From: an uncultured bacterium
GTDB taxonomy: Bacteria; Actinomycetota; Coriobacteriia; Coriobacteriales; Atopobiaceae
Assembly: GCA_905214865.1 (NCBI GenBank)
Contig: CAJMNO010000009.1
Location: 1-64,000, forward strand
Direction: 5' to 3'
DNA: 64,000 nt
Part shown: positions 1 through 8,934 of the stretch, piece after piece
Position numbering within the stretch: the first letter of the stretch is position 1
How the letters are laid out: each line of letters begins with the position of its first letter
The notes under the pieces: generated by a model
Seen by the model: only the letters and a program-made list of their open reading frames with translations
Told to the model about the DNA's origin: nothing
Database searches by the model: none
Translations under genes and position numbers: made by a program

Positions 1-42
1 TCACCATGCGCAATTTCCGGTGACCATCTGCGTCACTTCTTA

Positions 43-546
43 GTGAACATCAACAGCCGGCGGCCACTCGAGGAACAACACGCGCGTCGCGACCGCCTGC
101 GAGGAGCGCGACGGGGGTCCTCCGTGTTCGCTGTCCTCGGCCGTGGCATGACAAGCGCCGCGAGGGCGAGGGCGGCCTGGTGCCCGCGCCTGGCAGACGG
201 CTGCACGCTCGTCCTCGACAGGGAGAACTCGCACCACGCCGTGGTGAGGGAGCGCCACCTCGCCGGCGAGGCCTACGACTCGAGGCTTGTCAAGAGCCTG
301 CCGGACGGGGAGAGCCCGCTCGCGAGGGTCAACCGCCTCTGCTTCCTCCCGGGGCTCTTCCTGGACGGCCACACGGGCTTCGACCGCGCGAACCTACCTG
401 GCTGGCTTGACCTCTTCTCCGTGATGATGAACCCGCCCGCCAGTAAGATGGAGAAGGCGGTAATGGTGCTGGATTGGGCAATAGCCTTCCCGAATACGCT
501 GAGGTATCGGGACTTCTACAGGAGGAATCCCAGCTCAGGGGACTGA
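43..546 (+). pseudogene. Remnant of an IS1595/ISXO2-like transposase (C-terminal part)
   Basis: The 167-residue frame from a GTG has no N-terminal zinc-ribbon or helix-turn-helix region. It reads like the distal half of an ISXO2-type DDE transposase of the kind common in Coriobacteriia: a segment with LGRGMTSA, then TLVLDRENSHH, then a long helix region with VNRLCFLPGLFLDGHTGFDR and LDLFSVMMNPPASKMEKA. A TAG stop overlaps the putative start, so the 5' part is lost or frameshifted. Family assignment rests on recalled motif similarity, not on a search. The N-terminal third of the frame may be out of register with the original protein. It is probably non-functional. It abuts an AT-rich gene that may have arrived by transfer. 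Confidence 0.5.
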
Positions 547-651
547 GGTCTCTTTGAGGCATCAACACTTTGCAAGAGGGGATTGTCCGAATATATCTGA
601 TACTATCTGAAATAACGCTATAGATATCAATTAATACAGAGGTAGATCTTC

Positions 652-2178
652 ATGTCCGAACCTATTAACGCAAAGAGATACTTTGCTGCATGTGCTGGGA
701 TCTGGGTTGTATTTACTGTATTTGCCGCAGTAATCCTGTCTCTTGATGCTTTTAAAGACAGCTTCTTCATTTCAAAGAAGATGATATTAGCGGGAATATC
801 CTCTCTAATTGCTTTTGGTTCAGTCGTAATATTCATCCTCGGGAAGAAGACTCGATGGAAGCCGGAGTTTGTATTCTTAGGGTGCTTCATTACCTTGGCG
901 GTTGCTTCCATCTCGCTAATGCCCTTTACAACCCCGGATGCCCAAGCGCAGTTCTATCGGGCATATGAGATTTCTCAGGGCAAGTTTATTACCAAAGTTG
1001 ACCAGTACTCGAAAACAGAGTCGGACACGATACAAGGTGTTTCGTATTTTGATGGTGATATTACGGTTGAAGGTTACGACGAGCAGTCCGGTAGTTACCT
1101 TGAAACGCTGATAAACTCTTTGAATCGAACAGTTGATAATGGCAAGATCACTAAACTCAGCTACACGAACATGTCATCCTATTCCCCAATTGGGTTTTTG
1201 CCTTCTGCACTCGGCATTCTCGTTGCACGAATCATCTCTGATAGCTTTTGGCTTCAAGTTTACTTCGCCAGAATTTTTAACCTCACCTTCGCTGGGGTCG
1301 TGCTCTTCTTCTGTGTTAAGTACATGCCGGTAAACAAGAACTTAATCATATACTCATGTTTTTCGCCAACGCTAGTTGAGCTCTACTCCTCGATGTCCCC
1401 AGATGTAGTCGTGTTCGCAACATGTGTTGCACTTATTACGTACATCTGCATTCTCCGCGAGGGAACCCGGAATGCTAATCCGATAGTATTAACCATTCTT
1501 TGTCTGTGCCTTGCTCTGGAGAAAATCGTCTATCTCCCACTGTGTGGGCTTATCTATTTGATTCCCGTTTCTTCATATCCCTCAAAAAGGAAATATCTGC
1601 TTATCAGTACGGGTGTCGTTCTGCTTAGCATCGCTGTCAACCTTGCCTGGCTGAGGGTGGCATCGACATACCTCATCGAATACAACAAGGGCGTTGATGC
1701 TCATGCTCAGGTGAGCGGTATATTGTCTAACCCTGCAAGGTACGCCTATACCTGCATTCTAACCGCCTTGACTTATGGGGACGGTTGGATTAGGGAATTG
1801 GGTGGGAGTTTTATCAGTAGCGCAGACGGAACGGCCTCGCCATATGTTCTTTCCCTATTATTCATTATCGTATACAGCAGTCTTCTGTTTGATGGCGATG
1901 GGGCAAAGCAGACCTTCTTTGTTCGCGAGAAAATGTATATTGGAGTGATTATCTTCATTAACGTACTGCTTATCTTCACGAGTCTGTACGTTCAGTGGAC
2001 TGCGGCTGGTAGTAGCATTATCGACGGAATTCAAGGTAGGTATTTCCTGCCTCTTGTTCCGATTGCTACTCTAATCGTCGTTTCCAATACAAGACAACCG
2101 GTGAAGACTAGCCTTTGGACATTTGTCATAGGAATCAATCTGTGTATCCTCATCCCTGCGTTTTCTGTTTCTTATTAG
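652..2178 (+). CDS. DUF2142 family polytopic membrane protein
   Basis: A 508-residue protein with about ten to twelve hydrophobic segments. The signature after the second or third segment reads PFTTPDAQAQFYRAYEIS, matching the P-D-E/x-x-H/x-RAY pattern of the DUF2142 family. A second family-like stretch is SSMSPDVVVF near residues 245-255. DUF2142 proteins resemble GT-C glycosyltransferases and usually sit with surface polysaccharide genes; no biochemical role can be assigned from sequence. The start follows AGAGGTAG at a usable distance. It lies upstream of a GT2 gene and is a paralog of the protein at 3241-4854. The codons are clearly AT-richer than the rest of the window, suggesting recent acquisition. 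Confidence 0.8.
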   Translation: MSEPINAKRYFAACAGIWVVFTVFAAVILSLDAFKDSFFISKKMILAGISSLIAFGSVVIFILGKKTRWKPEFVFLGCFITLAVASISLMPFTTPDAQAQFYRAYEISQGKFITKVDQYSKTESDTIQGVSYFDGDITVEGYDEQSGSYLETLINSLNRTVDNGKITKLSYTNMSSYSPIGFLPSALGILVARIISDSFWLQVYFARIFNLTFAGVVLFFCVKYMPVNKNLIIYSCFSPTLVELYSSMSPDVVVFATCVALITYICILREGTRNANPIVLTILCLCLALEKIVYLPLCGLIYLIPVSSYPSKRKYLLISTGVVLLSIAVNLAWLRVASTYLIEYNKGVDAHAQVSGILSNPARYAYTCILTALTYGDGWIRELGGSFISSADGTASPYVLSLLFIIVYSSLLFDGDGAKQTFFVREKMYIGVIIFINVLLIFTSLYVQWTAAGSSIIDGIQGRYFLPLVPIATLIVVSNTRQPVKTSLWTFVIGINLCILIPAFSVSY

Positions 2179-2303
2179 CGCATATTCGTTGGGAATAGTT
2201 TTCCAGGACCTTATTGGCGAAATGAAGCTATAGTTCTAGAAACAAATTTAAGTTATCTTAGTTTATTCATTCTGGAGTATTTCATCACTTGGGTTGGAGA
2301 GAC

Positions 2304-3263
2304 ATGGACCAGAGCGCATCGAGGGACTACTTAAACGTCGCCGTGCTTGTCCCCTGCTATAACGAGGCGGTCACCATCGCCAAGGTCGTGGACGACTTCA
2401 GGCGCGTCCTCCCTGGTGCGACGGTGTGGGTGTATGACAACAACTCCAAGGATGGCACGGGCGACATCGCGCGCGCCCACGGCGCCCGCGTTGTGCTGGA
2501 GCCGCGCCAGGGCAAGGGGAACGTCGTGAGGCAGATGTTCCGCGACATCGACGCCGACTGCTACCTGATGGTCGACGGCGACGACACCTACGAGCCCGAG
2601 GCCGCTCCCAAGCTCGTTGAGCCCATTCTCAACGGCTCCGCCGACCACGTGGTGGGCGACCGCCTCTCCAACGGCACCTATGGGGAGGAGAACGACCGCG
2701 CCTTCCACGGCTTTGGCAACAACCTGGTCCGCTGGCTCATCAAGGTGCTGTACGGCTTTGAGTACACCGACGTCATGACCGGCTATCGCGCCATGTCGCG
2801 TGCCTTCGTCAAGACACTCCCGGTCCTCTCCCCGGGCTTCGAGATCGAGACCGAGCTCTCCATCCACGCTGTGGACAAGCGCTGGCGCATCGTCCAGATC
2901 CCCATCGTGTACCGCGACCGCCCTGAGGGGTCGGAGTCAAAGCTCTCCACCTTCTCCGACGGCGCCAAGGTGCTGGGCATGATCGCGACGCTCTTCAAGG
3001 ACTACAAGCCGCTGCCGTTCTTCTCCATCCTCGCGCTGATCTCGCTCGTGATCTGCCTGCTCGTCGGCATCCCCGTCATCCACGAGTTCCAGCTGACCGG
3101 CCTGGTCCGCCGCTTACCGTCGGCGATACTGGCGATGGCGTTTGGGATCCTCGCCGTGCTCCTGTTCTGCTGCGGGCTCATCCTGGACACGGTCAACAAG
3201 GGCAACCGCCGCGAGTGGGAACTTAAGGTAATGGAGGAATATGAGCGTGATGGATCTCGATAG
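2304..3263 (+). CDS. Family 2 glycosyltransferase with C-terminal membrane anchor
   Basis: A 319-residue GT-A glycosyltransferase. The N-terminus carries VLVPCYNEA, then a nucleotide-sugar binding region ending in a DGDD metal motif (MVDGDDTYEP, about residue 90). The C-terminus has two hydrophobic segments at about residues 235-255 and 268-292, as in polyprenyl-phosphate sugar transferases (DPM1/GtrB-like). A TTG at 2289 in frame is possible, but GGAGAG at 2296-2301 sits just before ATG 2304, so 2304 is preferred. The gene is GC-rich, unlike the DUF2142 genes on both sides. It probably loads a sugar on a lipid carrier for the DUF2142 proteins to use; that link is inferred from adjacency. Its 3' end overlaps the next gene by 23 nt. 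Confidence 0.85.
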   Translation: MDQSASRDYLNVAVLVPCYNEAVTIAKVVDDFRRVLPGATVWVYDNNSKDGTGDIARAHGARVVLEPRQGKGNVVRQMFRDIDADCYLMVDGDDTYEPEAAPKLVEPILNGSADHVVGDRLSNGTYGEENDRAFHGFGNNLVRWLIKVLYGFEYTDVMTGYRAMSRAFVKTLPVLSPGFEIETELSIHAVDKRWRIVQIPIVYRDRPEGSESKLSTFSDGAKVLGMIATLFKDYKPLPFFSILALISLVICLLVGIPVIHEFQLTGLVRRLPSAILAMAFGILAVLLFCCGLILDTVNKGNRREWELKVMEEYERDGSR

Positions 3264-4854
3264 CAACAAATCCAGCGTCCTTCCTCAGCTTCAACCGAGG
3301 GTAAATGGTAGAGGACCTAATATTGCCGTGTCAGCCAATCACTATTTCTTTTTCTCCGCTGGTTTCATAGCAATTGGAATGTTGTTCTGTGCAGTGGAAC
3401 TAATTGATGGTGACTTATATACAAGTCGAAAAAGTATTCTGATAGCTGTATTTGCAGTGATGCTATTGGTTGTCGGAGCTCTGTATTTACTTATAAAAAA
3501 TAACCAATTTAGAGTAGAAACGGTATTTCTCGTACTGTTCTGTTCTATTGGCTGTATCTCTTTTGCTCTGCCACCGTTTACAACCCCTGATTCGAGCTCG
3601 CAGTTCTATAGGGCATATGAGATTGCTAATGGTCAGTTTGTCACAAATGTATCATTTACAAAAAAAGTTGATGATACTCACACCTTCGGTTTCTCCTACG
3701 TCCAAGGAGATATTGAAGCTCCTGGAGGAATGCAGCTCGAGCAGAAAGTAGTGAATGAAACACGTAACAGGGTCATTCACCCTGAAAAGGTTACTACGTT
3801 AGCTTATTCAAATATGGGAACGTACTCCCCGGTAGCTTTTTTACCTTCGGTGGTTGGCATTTTTTTGTCGAGGGCTTTTACGAATAACTATTGGATCATT
3901 GTTTATTCTGCAAGAATTGCTACCTTTCTCTTTGCAGGGGTCTTGCTTTATTTATCAATAAAGGTATGTCCCATTGAGAGAGAATTGCTTTGTCTTTTTT
4001 GCTTCAACCCCGTTCTTGTTGAACTATATACTTCAATGTCCCCGGACGTTATCGCCTTTGTAAGCTCAACATTGTTGTTTTGCTATTGTTGCAAATTGCG
4101 TACCACGAATGACCGCGTTAACATTGCTGCGTTGATTACGCTTTGTCTACTTGTCTCGCTTTCAAAAATTGTATACCTGCCACTTTGCGCTTTTCTCCTG
4201 TTGATACCTTCCGATTCATTTTCTGCCATCTGGCATGGTGACTCGCTCCGTTCAAAGCGAATTGTTGTGATTACTGTAATTTGTATATCCGTAATCGCTA
4301 ACTTACTTTGGTTGAAAGTTGCGACACGATACTTGCTCCCATTTAATAGCGGAGTGAGCGCAAAGGATCAACTTAATGGAGTCATTAGCCATCCTTTTAT
4401 ATTCATCTTAGTAATAGTTCGGAGCATTATTAACTATGGTGAAATATGGTTTAAGCAGGGCATTGGATGTCACCTAGGGTGGGCTAACATCATTTCGCCT
4501 ATGGCGCCGCCTTTGATGTTGTTCAGTGCATTTCTTGGGCTGTCTTCTTCGGGGGCGGGGGTCAAGTCAGAAAAGGGTAATCTATTTTTTGAGGAGTTTT
4601 TTGACCGTTTATTAATTGCAGCGACGGTGTTCATCACGGCCGGGCTCATCTTTTTAAGCCTTTATCTGCAATGGACCCCTGTAGGCAGCAACCTTGTCGA
4701 GGGAATTCAAGGAAGGTATTTCTATCCTCTGATATTCCCCCTTTGTTGTCTCGTCTCTGTAAGGACTAAACCATTGAACCTCCAGCGATTCTGGGTTTTT
4801 GTCACTTGTTGCGTGTGCCTCTGTCTCATGCCAGCCATTATTTATTTTTATTAG
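3241..4854 (+). CDS. DUF2142 family polytopic membrane protein (paralog)
   Basis: A 537-residue, many-times membrane-spanning protein. It shares the same landmarks as the protein at 652-2178: PPFTTPDSSSQFYRAYEIA, then YSPVAFLPS, then TSMSPDVIAF and a C-terminal QGRYFYPL. The start ATG lies inside the end of the glycosyltransferase gene, with GGAGG about 5 nt upstream (AATGGAGGAAT), so translation is probably coupled. A second in-frame ATG is at 3250. The gene is strongly AT-rich compared with the overlapping GT2 gene. The two DUF2142 proteins could be alternative GT-C-like transferases using the same lipid-linked donor; this is inference. Confidence 0.8.
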   Translation: MSVMDLDSNKSSVLPQLQPRVNGRGPNIAVSANHYFFFSAGFIAIGMLFCAVELIDGDLYTSRKSILIAVFAVMLLVVGALYLLIKNNQFRVETVFLVLFCSIGCISFALPPFTTPDSSSQFYRAYEIANGQFVTNVSFTKKVDDTHTFGFSYVQGDIEAPGGMQLEQKVVNETRNRVIHPEKVTTLAYSNMGTYSPVAFLPSVVGIFLSRAFTNNYWIIVYSARIATFLFAGVLLYLSIKVCPIERELLCLFCFNPVLVELYTSMSPDVIAFVSSTLLFCYCCKLRTTNDRVNIAALITLCLLVSLSKIVYLPLCAFLLLIPSDSFSAIWHGDSLRSKRIVVITVICISVIANLLWLKVATRYLLPFNSGVSAKDQLNGVISHPFIFILVIVRSIINYGEIWFKQGIGCHLGWANIISPMAPPLMLFSAFLGLSSSGAGVKSEKGNLFFEEFFDRLLIAATVFITAGLIFLSLYLQWTPVGSNLVEGIQGRYFYPLIFPLCCLVSVRTKPLNLQRFWVFVTCCVCLCLMPAIIYFY

Positions 4855-4887
4855 TTAGTGTAATTTTCGTTTTTTAGGGAGACCGAT

Positions 4888-6309
4888 ATGTCCGACGAGG
4901 AGCTCAAGCGCGAGGTCGACGCCTATGTCGACGAGGTGTGGGAGGACGTGGTTGCGGACATCAGGTCCCTGGTCCGCATCCGCTCCGTGGAGGACCTCTC
5001 CCAGGCTGCCCCGGGGATGCCCTGGGGGCCCAAGAGTCATGAGGCTCTCGCCCTGGGGCTCTCCATCGCCTCTAGGCTCGGCCTCGACGCCCACGACTGC
5101 GAGGGCTACCTGGGCTATGCGGACCTTGCCGGGGAGTCTGCGGGCCAGATCGCGACCATCGCCCACACGGACGTGGTCCCCGAGGGGCTTGGCTGGACCG
5201 TCGACCCCTTTGACGTGACGCGCCGCGAGGGCTTCCTGATGGGACGCGGCGTCCTGGACGACAAGGGGCCGTTCGTCCTCTCGCTCTATGCGGCCCACTT
5301 CTTCGCGCGTCAGGTCCAGAGGACGGGGGAGAGGCTCCCCTACACGCTGCGGGTGCTCGTCGGCAACGACGAGGAGACCACCATGGGCGACGTGACCTGG
5401 TACCTCTCGCACTACGAGCAGCCCCTGTTCTGCTTCAGCCCCGATGCGGACTTCCCGCTGATCTGTGGCGAGAAGGGCGTGTTCCACGGAAGGTTCCGCC
5501 GCGCGCACGGGACGGATGGGCGCATCGTCTCGCTGGACGGTGGCACGGTCGTGAACGCCATCCCCGGCCTTGCGACCGCGACGGTCCGCGCCGACGCGAG
5601 CGCCCTGCCCGCCGTCGAGGGCATCGACGTGGAGGCGCTGGACGGGGGTCTCGCCAGGCTGACCGCGCACGGCAAGGGAGGCCACGCGTCCCTCCCCGAG
5701 GGGACGGTCAACGCCATCGGCATGCTTGTCACCTACCTGCTGCGGAACGGGATCTGCGACGACGGGGAGCGCGAGTTCCTCGAGCTCGAGCGGCTGGTGT
5801 GCGCGAGCGGTCACGACGGCGCCGCGCTGGGAATCGCCTGCTCCAACGAGCGCTTTGGCACCCTCACGGCCATCGGCGGGACGGTTCGCGACGCAGACGG
5901 CCTCCTGGAGCAGACCATCGACTGCCGCTATCCCGACGCGACGACGGGCGAGGGAATCGCCGCGCGCCTCTCCTCCCTTGCTGCGGACCACGGGGCGTCG
6001 TTCGAGGTCATCCAGGACAAGGTGCCCTTCTACGAGGATCCCGCCTCGCCCGAGATCAGCACGCTCCTCTCCACGTACGAGGAGTACTCGGGTCGCAGGG
6101 CGGAGCCCCTGGTGATCGGCGGGGGCACCTACGCACGCAAGTTCCGCAACGCCTGCGCCTTTGGCCCCCACGAGCCCGCCGAGGACGTCCCCGCCTGGGT
6201 GGGGATGGAGCACGGGCCCGACGAGGCGGTGAGCGAGGAGTCGCTCAGGCGGGCGCTCAAGATCTACATCGTGAGCATCGCGCGCCTGATGAGGCTCGAC
6301 CTGCAGTAG
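4888..6309 (+). CDS. M20 family Sapep-type metallodipeptidase
   Basis: A 473-residue peptidase of the M20 family, Sapep/PepV branch, which removes residues from dipeptides with two Mn or Zn ions in the cytoplasm. Visible metal and catalytic residues are the His-Asp of IAHTDVVPEG (about residue 92), the Asp pair of GVLDDKGP (about 125), the Glu pair of GNDEETTM (about 161), the Asp of SPDADFPL and the C-terminal His of MEHGPDEA. The dimerisation or lid domain lies between about residues 190 and 350. The ATG has a weak GGGAG upstream. It is a paralog of the protein at 7182-8594, with a HAD phosphatase gene between them on the other strand. Role: use of peptide nitrogen and carbon. Confidence 0.88.
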   Translation: MSDEELKREVDAYVDEVWEDVVADIRSLVRIRSVEDLSQAAPGMPWGPKSHEALALGLSIASRLGLDAHDCEGYLGYADLAGESAGQIATIAHTDVVPEGLGWTVDPFDVTRREGFLMGRGVLDDKGPFVLSLYAAHFFARQVQRTGERLPYTLRVLVGNDEETTMGDVTWYLSHYEQPLFCFSPDADFPLICGEKGVFHGRFRRAHGTDGRIVSLDGGTVVNAIPGLATATVRADASALPAVEGIDVEALDGGLARLTAHGKGGHASLPEGTVNAIGMLVTYLLRNGICDDGEREFLELERLVCASGHDGAALGIACSNERFGTLTAIGGTVRDADGLLEQTIDCRYPDATTGEGIAARLSSLAADHGASFEVIQDKVPFYEDPASPEISTLLSTYEEYSGRRAEPLVIGGGTYARKFRNACAFGPHEPAEDVPAWVGMEHGPDEAVSEESLRRALKIYIVSIARLMRLDLQ

Positions 6310-6320
6310 GGAAGAACGAG

Positions 6321-6346
6321 GGGGAGAGGGGCGATCACCCCTCCCC
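6321..6346. terminator. Hairpin between convergent genes
   Basis: GGGGAGAGGGG (6321-6331) pairs imperfectly with CCCCTCCCC (6338-6346) around a 6-nt loop, just after the dipeptidase stop and overlapping the end of the opposite HAD gene. There is no clear T-run, so this is a weak terminator call. Confidence 0.35.
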
Positions 6347-7018
6347 TTCGCCCACCGCGACGTCGCGCCAGTCCTCCAGCCACAGGTCCGCCTCGCGCCG
6401 GATCTGGGCCTCGTGCTGGATGCCGTCCCCCGTGCGCACCGCGCAGGTGAGGAAGCCAGCCCCGCGCGCGGAGCGGATGCCGGGGACGATGTCCTCGAAC
6501 ACGATGCACGAGTCCGGCCGGTGCCCCAGGCGGTCGGCGCAGGTGAGGTAGATGTCCGGTCGGTCCTTGGGGACCGGGCACTCGCGGTTGGTCACCACCA
6601 CGTCAAAGAGCCGGTCCACGTGGATGGAGCGCATGGAGCGGAGCACGTCGGGGTCGTTTGTCGTCGCGAGCCCGATCGGGATGCCCCGGTCCCGCAGCGC
6701 CCGCAGGTAGGCCTCCGCCCCCGGCCTGAGCGTTGCCTGGGTCTCGTAGAGCGCACGGCCCATGCGGTTCCACTCCAGGCAGATGTCCTCGGGCCTCTCG
6801 TCCAGGCCGTACCGGCGGACCGTGTACTCCGCCCCCGCGGCAAAGCCGAGCGTGCTCATGGCGCGCGAGTACTCAGCGTCGGGGGCCAGGCCGCGCTGCG
6901 CGAGGAATATGCGGTCGACCTGCCTCCACAGCGCCGAGGTGTCGCTCAGCGTGCCGTCAAAGTCAAAGACCGCGGCCCCAAAGCTTGGGGGCCACAGCCC
7001 GTCCGGTGCCTGTGCCAT
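6335..7018 (-). CDS. HAD superfamily hydrolase (beta-phosphoglucomutase/phosphatase-like)
   Basis: A 227-residue haloacid dehalogenase-fold hydrolase, subfamily IA. Motif I is FDFDGTLSDT (nucleophile and acid Asp), motif II is the Thr of LATTNDP, motif III is the Lys of PKDRPDIY, and motif IV is the acidic FEDIVPGI. The helical cap lies between motifs I and II (about residues 30-100). The substrate is a small phosphorylated metabolite, not identifiable from sequence. The ATG has GAAGGGAG upstream. The gene sits between two Sapep dipeptidase paralogs in the opposite orientation. Confidence 0.85.
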   Translation of the reverse strand: MAQAPDGLWPPSFGAAVFDFDGTLSDTSALWRQVDRIFLAQRGLAPDAEYSRAMSTLGFAAGAEYTVRRYGLDERPEDICLEWNRMGRALYETQATLRPGAEAYLRALRDRGIPIGLATTNDPDVLRSMRSIHVDRLFDVVVTNRECPVPKDRPDIYLTCADRLGHRPDSCIVFEDIVPGIRSARGAGFLTCAVRTGDGIQHEAQIRREADLWLEDWRDVAVGEGEG

Positions 7019-7181
7019 GCGCTCGCTCCCTTCGACGTGTACCCTCCATGGTAGGCGAGAGGGATGCCATCCGCTGCCGCTGTGCTACCTGTCGGCGGAA
7101 GGGGGGCGTGCCATTTGTTTCTGACGTGTTAACCTGTGTCCGTTTCAATAAACTACCGCATCTATGCGAAGGGAGCGTTTC

Positions 7182-8594
7182 ATGGCAGACGAGGAGCTCA
7201 AGGCACGCGTGCACGAGTACGTTGAGTCGGTGTGGGAGGACGTCGTCGGCGACATCAGCACGCTGGTTGCCATCAGGTCCGTCGAGGACATGGATGCCGC
7301 CCAGCCCGGCATGCCCTATGGCCCGGAGCCCTACCGCGCGCTCGACGCCGCGGTCAAGATCGCGGCGAGGCTTGGCCTGGACGCGCATAACTGCGAGGGG
7401 CACATTGGGTACGCGGACGTCCCCGGCGAGTCCCCCAAGCAGATTGCCACGATCGGCCACACGGACATCGTGCCCGAGGGGACCGGCTGGCACTTTGACC
7501 CCTTCAAGGTGACGCGCAAGGACGGCTACATGATCGGCCGCGGCGTGCTCGACGACAAGGGCCCCACGGTCCTCTCGCTGTATGCCGCCAAGTTCTTTGC
7601 CGACGAGGTCGCCCGCACCGGCAAGAGGCTTCCCTACACGATCCGCTGCATCCTCGGCAACAACGAGGAGACGGACATGCGCGACGTGGAGTGGTACCTG
7701 GAGCACTACGAGCAGCCCGAGTTCCTGTTCTCGCCCGACGCGGACTTCCCGCTGATCTGCGGGGAGAAGGGCGGCTACTCCGCGACCATCACCAGCGACA
7801 GGGTCAGCGACCGCATCGTGGAGTTTGACGGCGGCACCGTGGGCAACGCGGTCGCCGGCGAGGCCTACGCTGTCGTGCGCGCGGACGCGTCCGGCCTGGA
7901 GGGCACCGACCGCATCGACGTCTCGAGCGAGGGCGACGGCCTCGTGCGCCTGACCGCCCACGGCATCGGGGCGCACGCCTCCACGCCCGAGGGCTCCATC
8001 AACGCCATCGGGCTCCTGGTCGACTACCTGCTTAAGCACGACCTGTGCGGAGAGGGCGAGCGTGACTTCCTGGAGCTGGAGAGGCACGTCTTTGGCTCCA
8101 CGGACGGCTCCACGCTGGGCATCGCGGCGACCGACGACCTGTTTGACCCGCTCACCTGCATCGGCGGGACCATCCGCACCAAGGACGGCCGCTTTGAGCA
8201 GACGATCGACGCCCGCTACCCCAAGTCGATCACGTCCCAGACGATCACCCAGAAGGTGCAGGAGCTGTGCGACGCGCACCACTGCACGCTCCACGTTGAC
8301 CTGGACATGGTCCCGTTCTACACGGATCCCAACGCCGAGACCATCCAGACGCTGGTCAGGACCTACAACGAGTACACCGGTCGCAACGACAAGCCCTACA
8401 CCATCGGCGGCGGCACCTACGCGCGCCACTTCAAGGCCGGCGGCGCGTTTGGCCCCAACGACCCGCACTTCCCGATGCCCGACTGGGTGGGCGCGGAGCA
8501 CAGCGCAGACGAGGGCTTTGAGGAGTCCCAGTTCAAGCGCGCGCTCGAGATCTACATCGTAAGCATCGCCCGTCTGATGAGGCTCAGCCTCTAG
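7182..8594 (+). CDS. M20 family Sapep-type metallodipeptidase (second copy)
   Basis: A 470-residue M20 dipeptidase closely similar to the 4888-6309 product along its full length. It has the same metal and catalytic motifs: IGHTDIVPEG, GVLDDKGP, NNEETDM, SPDADFPL and AEHSADEG. An upstream in-frame ATG exists at 7164, but AAGGGAG at 7169-7175 sits 6 nt before ATG 7182, and the paralog begins at the equivalent M-x-DEELK, so 7182 is chosen. The 163-nt gap before it should contain its own promoter, implying separate control from the first copy. It is followed by a strong terminator hairpin. Confidence 0.88.
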   Translation: MADEELKARVHEYVESVWEDVVGDISTLVAIRSVEDMDAAQPGMPYGPEPYRALDAAVKIAARLGLDAHNCEGHIGYADVPGESPKQIATIGHTDIVPEGTGWHFDPFKVTRKDGYMIGRGVLDDKGPTVLSLYAAKFFADEVARTGKRLPYTIRCILGNNEETDMRDVEWYLEHYEQPEFLFSPDADFPLICGEKGGYSATITSDRVSDRIVEFDGGTVGNAVAGEAYAVVRADASGLEGTDRIDVSSEGDGLVRLTAHGIGAHASTPEGSINAIGLLVDYLLKHDLCGEGERDFLELERHVFGSTDGSTLGIAATDDLFDPLTCIGGTIRTKDGRFEQTIDARYPKSITSQTITQKVQELCDAHHCTLHVDLDMVPFYTDPNAETIQTLVRTYNEYTGRNDKPYTIGGGTYARHFKAGGAFGPNDPHFPMPDWVGAEHSADEGFEESQFKRALEIYIVSIARLMRLSL

Positions 8595-8614
8595 CAAGTG
8601 GGGGAGAGACGCAG

Positions 8615-8658
8615 GGGGAGCCGGGTTGCCATCCGTTCGCGATGGCGCCCGGCTCCCC
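8615..8658 (+). terminator. Rho-independent-type terminator of the dipeptidase gene
   Basis: The 11-nt arm GGGGAGCCGGG (8615-8625) pairs with CCCGGCTCCCC (8648-8658). Inside it a second stem, GCCATC with GATGGC, extends the hairpin. It lies 20 nt after the stop codon. The tail CTCCTCTTGTCGT is only moderately T-rich. Confidence 0.65.
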
Positions 8659-8685
8659 TCCTCTTGTCGTACGGCAGCGACAGTG

Positions 8686-8766
8686 ATGAGCGCGATTCTT
8701 CCCGTGGTTGCCGTCACCGCCGTCGTCAACATGGTCGTGCTTGCCATCGCGATGATGGTGTGCTGA
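8686..8766 (+). CDS. Possible 26-residue hydrophobic membrane peptide
   Basis: A short open frame from ATG to TGA encodes MSAILPVVAVTAVVNMVVL followed by AIAMMVC, which is one continuous hydrophobic segment. It lies in the gap between the dipeptidase terminator and the leader of the surface protein. The ribosome site is poor. Peptides of this size and nature occur as small regulatory or toxic membrane peptides, but there is no direct evidence that this one is expressed. Confidence 0.2.
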   Translation: MSAILPVVAVTAVVNMVVLAIAMMVC

Positions 8767-8810
8767 CGCGCTTTGCGCGATAGCCCCGGAGACGAGCCGG
8801 GATTCAGGCT

Positions 8811-8837
8811 CCGCGGGCGGTCCTTGGCCGCCCGCGG
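8811..8837. other. Perfect 10-bp GC hairpin upstream of the CotH protein gene
   Basis: CCGCGGGCGG (8811-8820) pairs exactly with CCGCCCGCGG (8828-8837) around a 7-nt loop. No T-run follows. It could be a terminator insulating the downstream gene or part of its leader. Confidence 0.4.
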
Positions 8838-8858
8838 ATTGCGTTTGGCCACGCTCGG

Positions 8859-8898
8859 ATAATCGTGCACACGCAGCTTTGGGCTGCATTAAGATTAT
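8859..8898 (+). promoter_or_regulatory. Nested inverted repeat in the leader of the CotH protein gene
   Basis: ATAATC (8859-8864) and GATTAT (8893-8898) form an outer inverted repeat, and GCAGC with GCTGC (8873-8887) an inner hairpin. The structure ends about 25 nt before the ribosome site. It may be an operator or an RNA leader; function unknown. Confidence 0.25.
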
Positions 8899-8934
8899 TC
8901 GTTGCATCTGAACGCGTCTTTCGGAGGTACCCCC

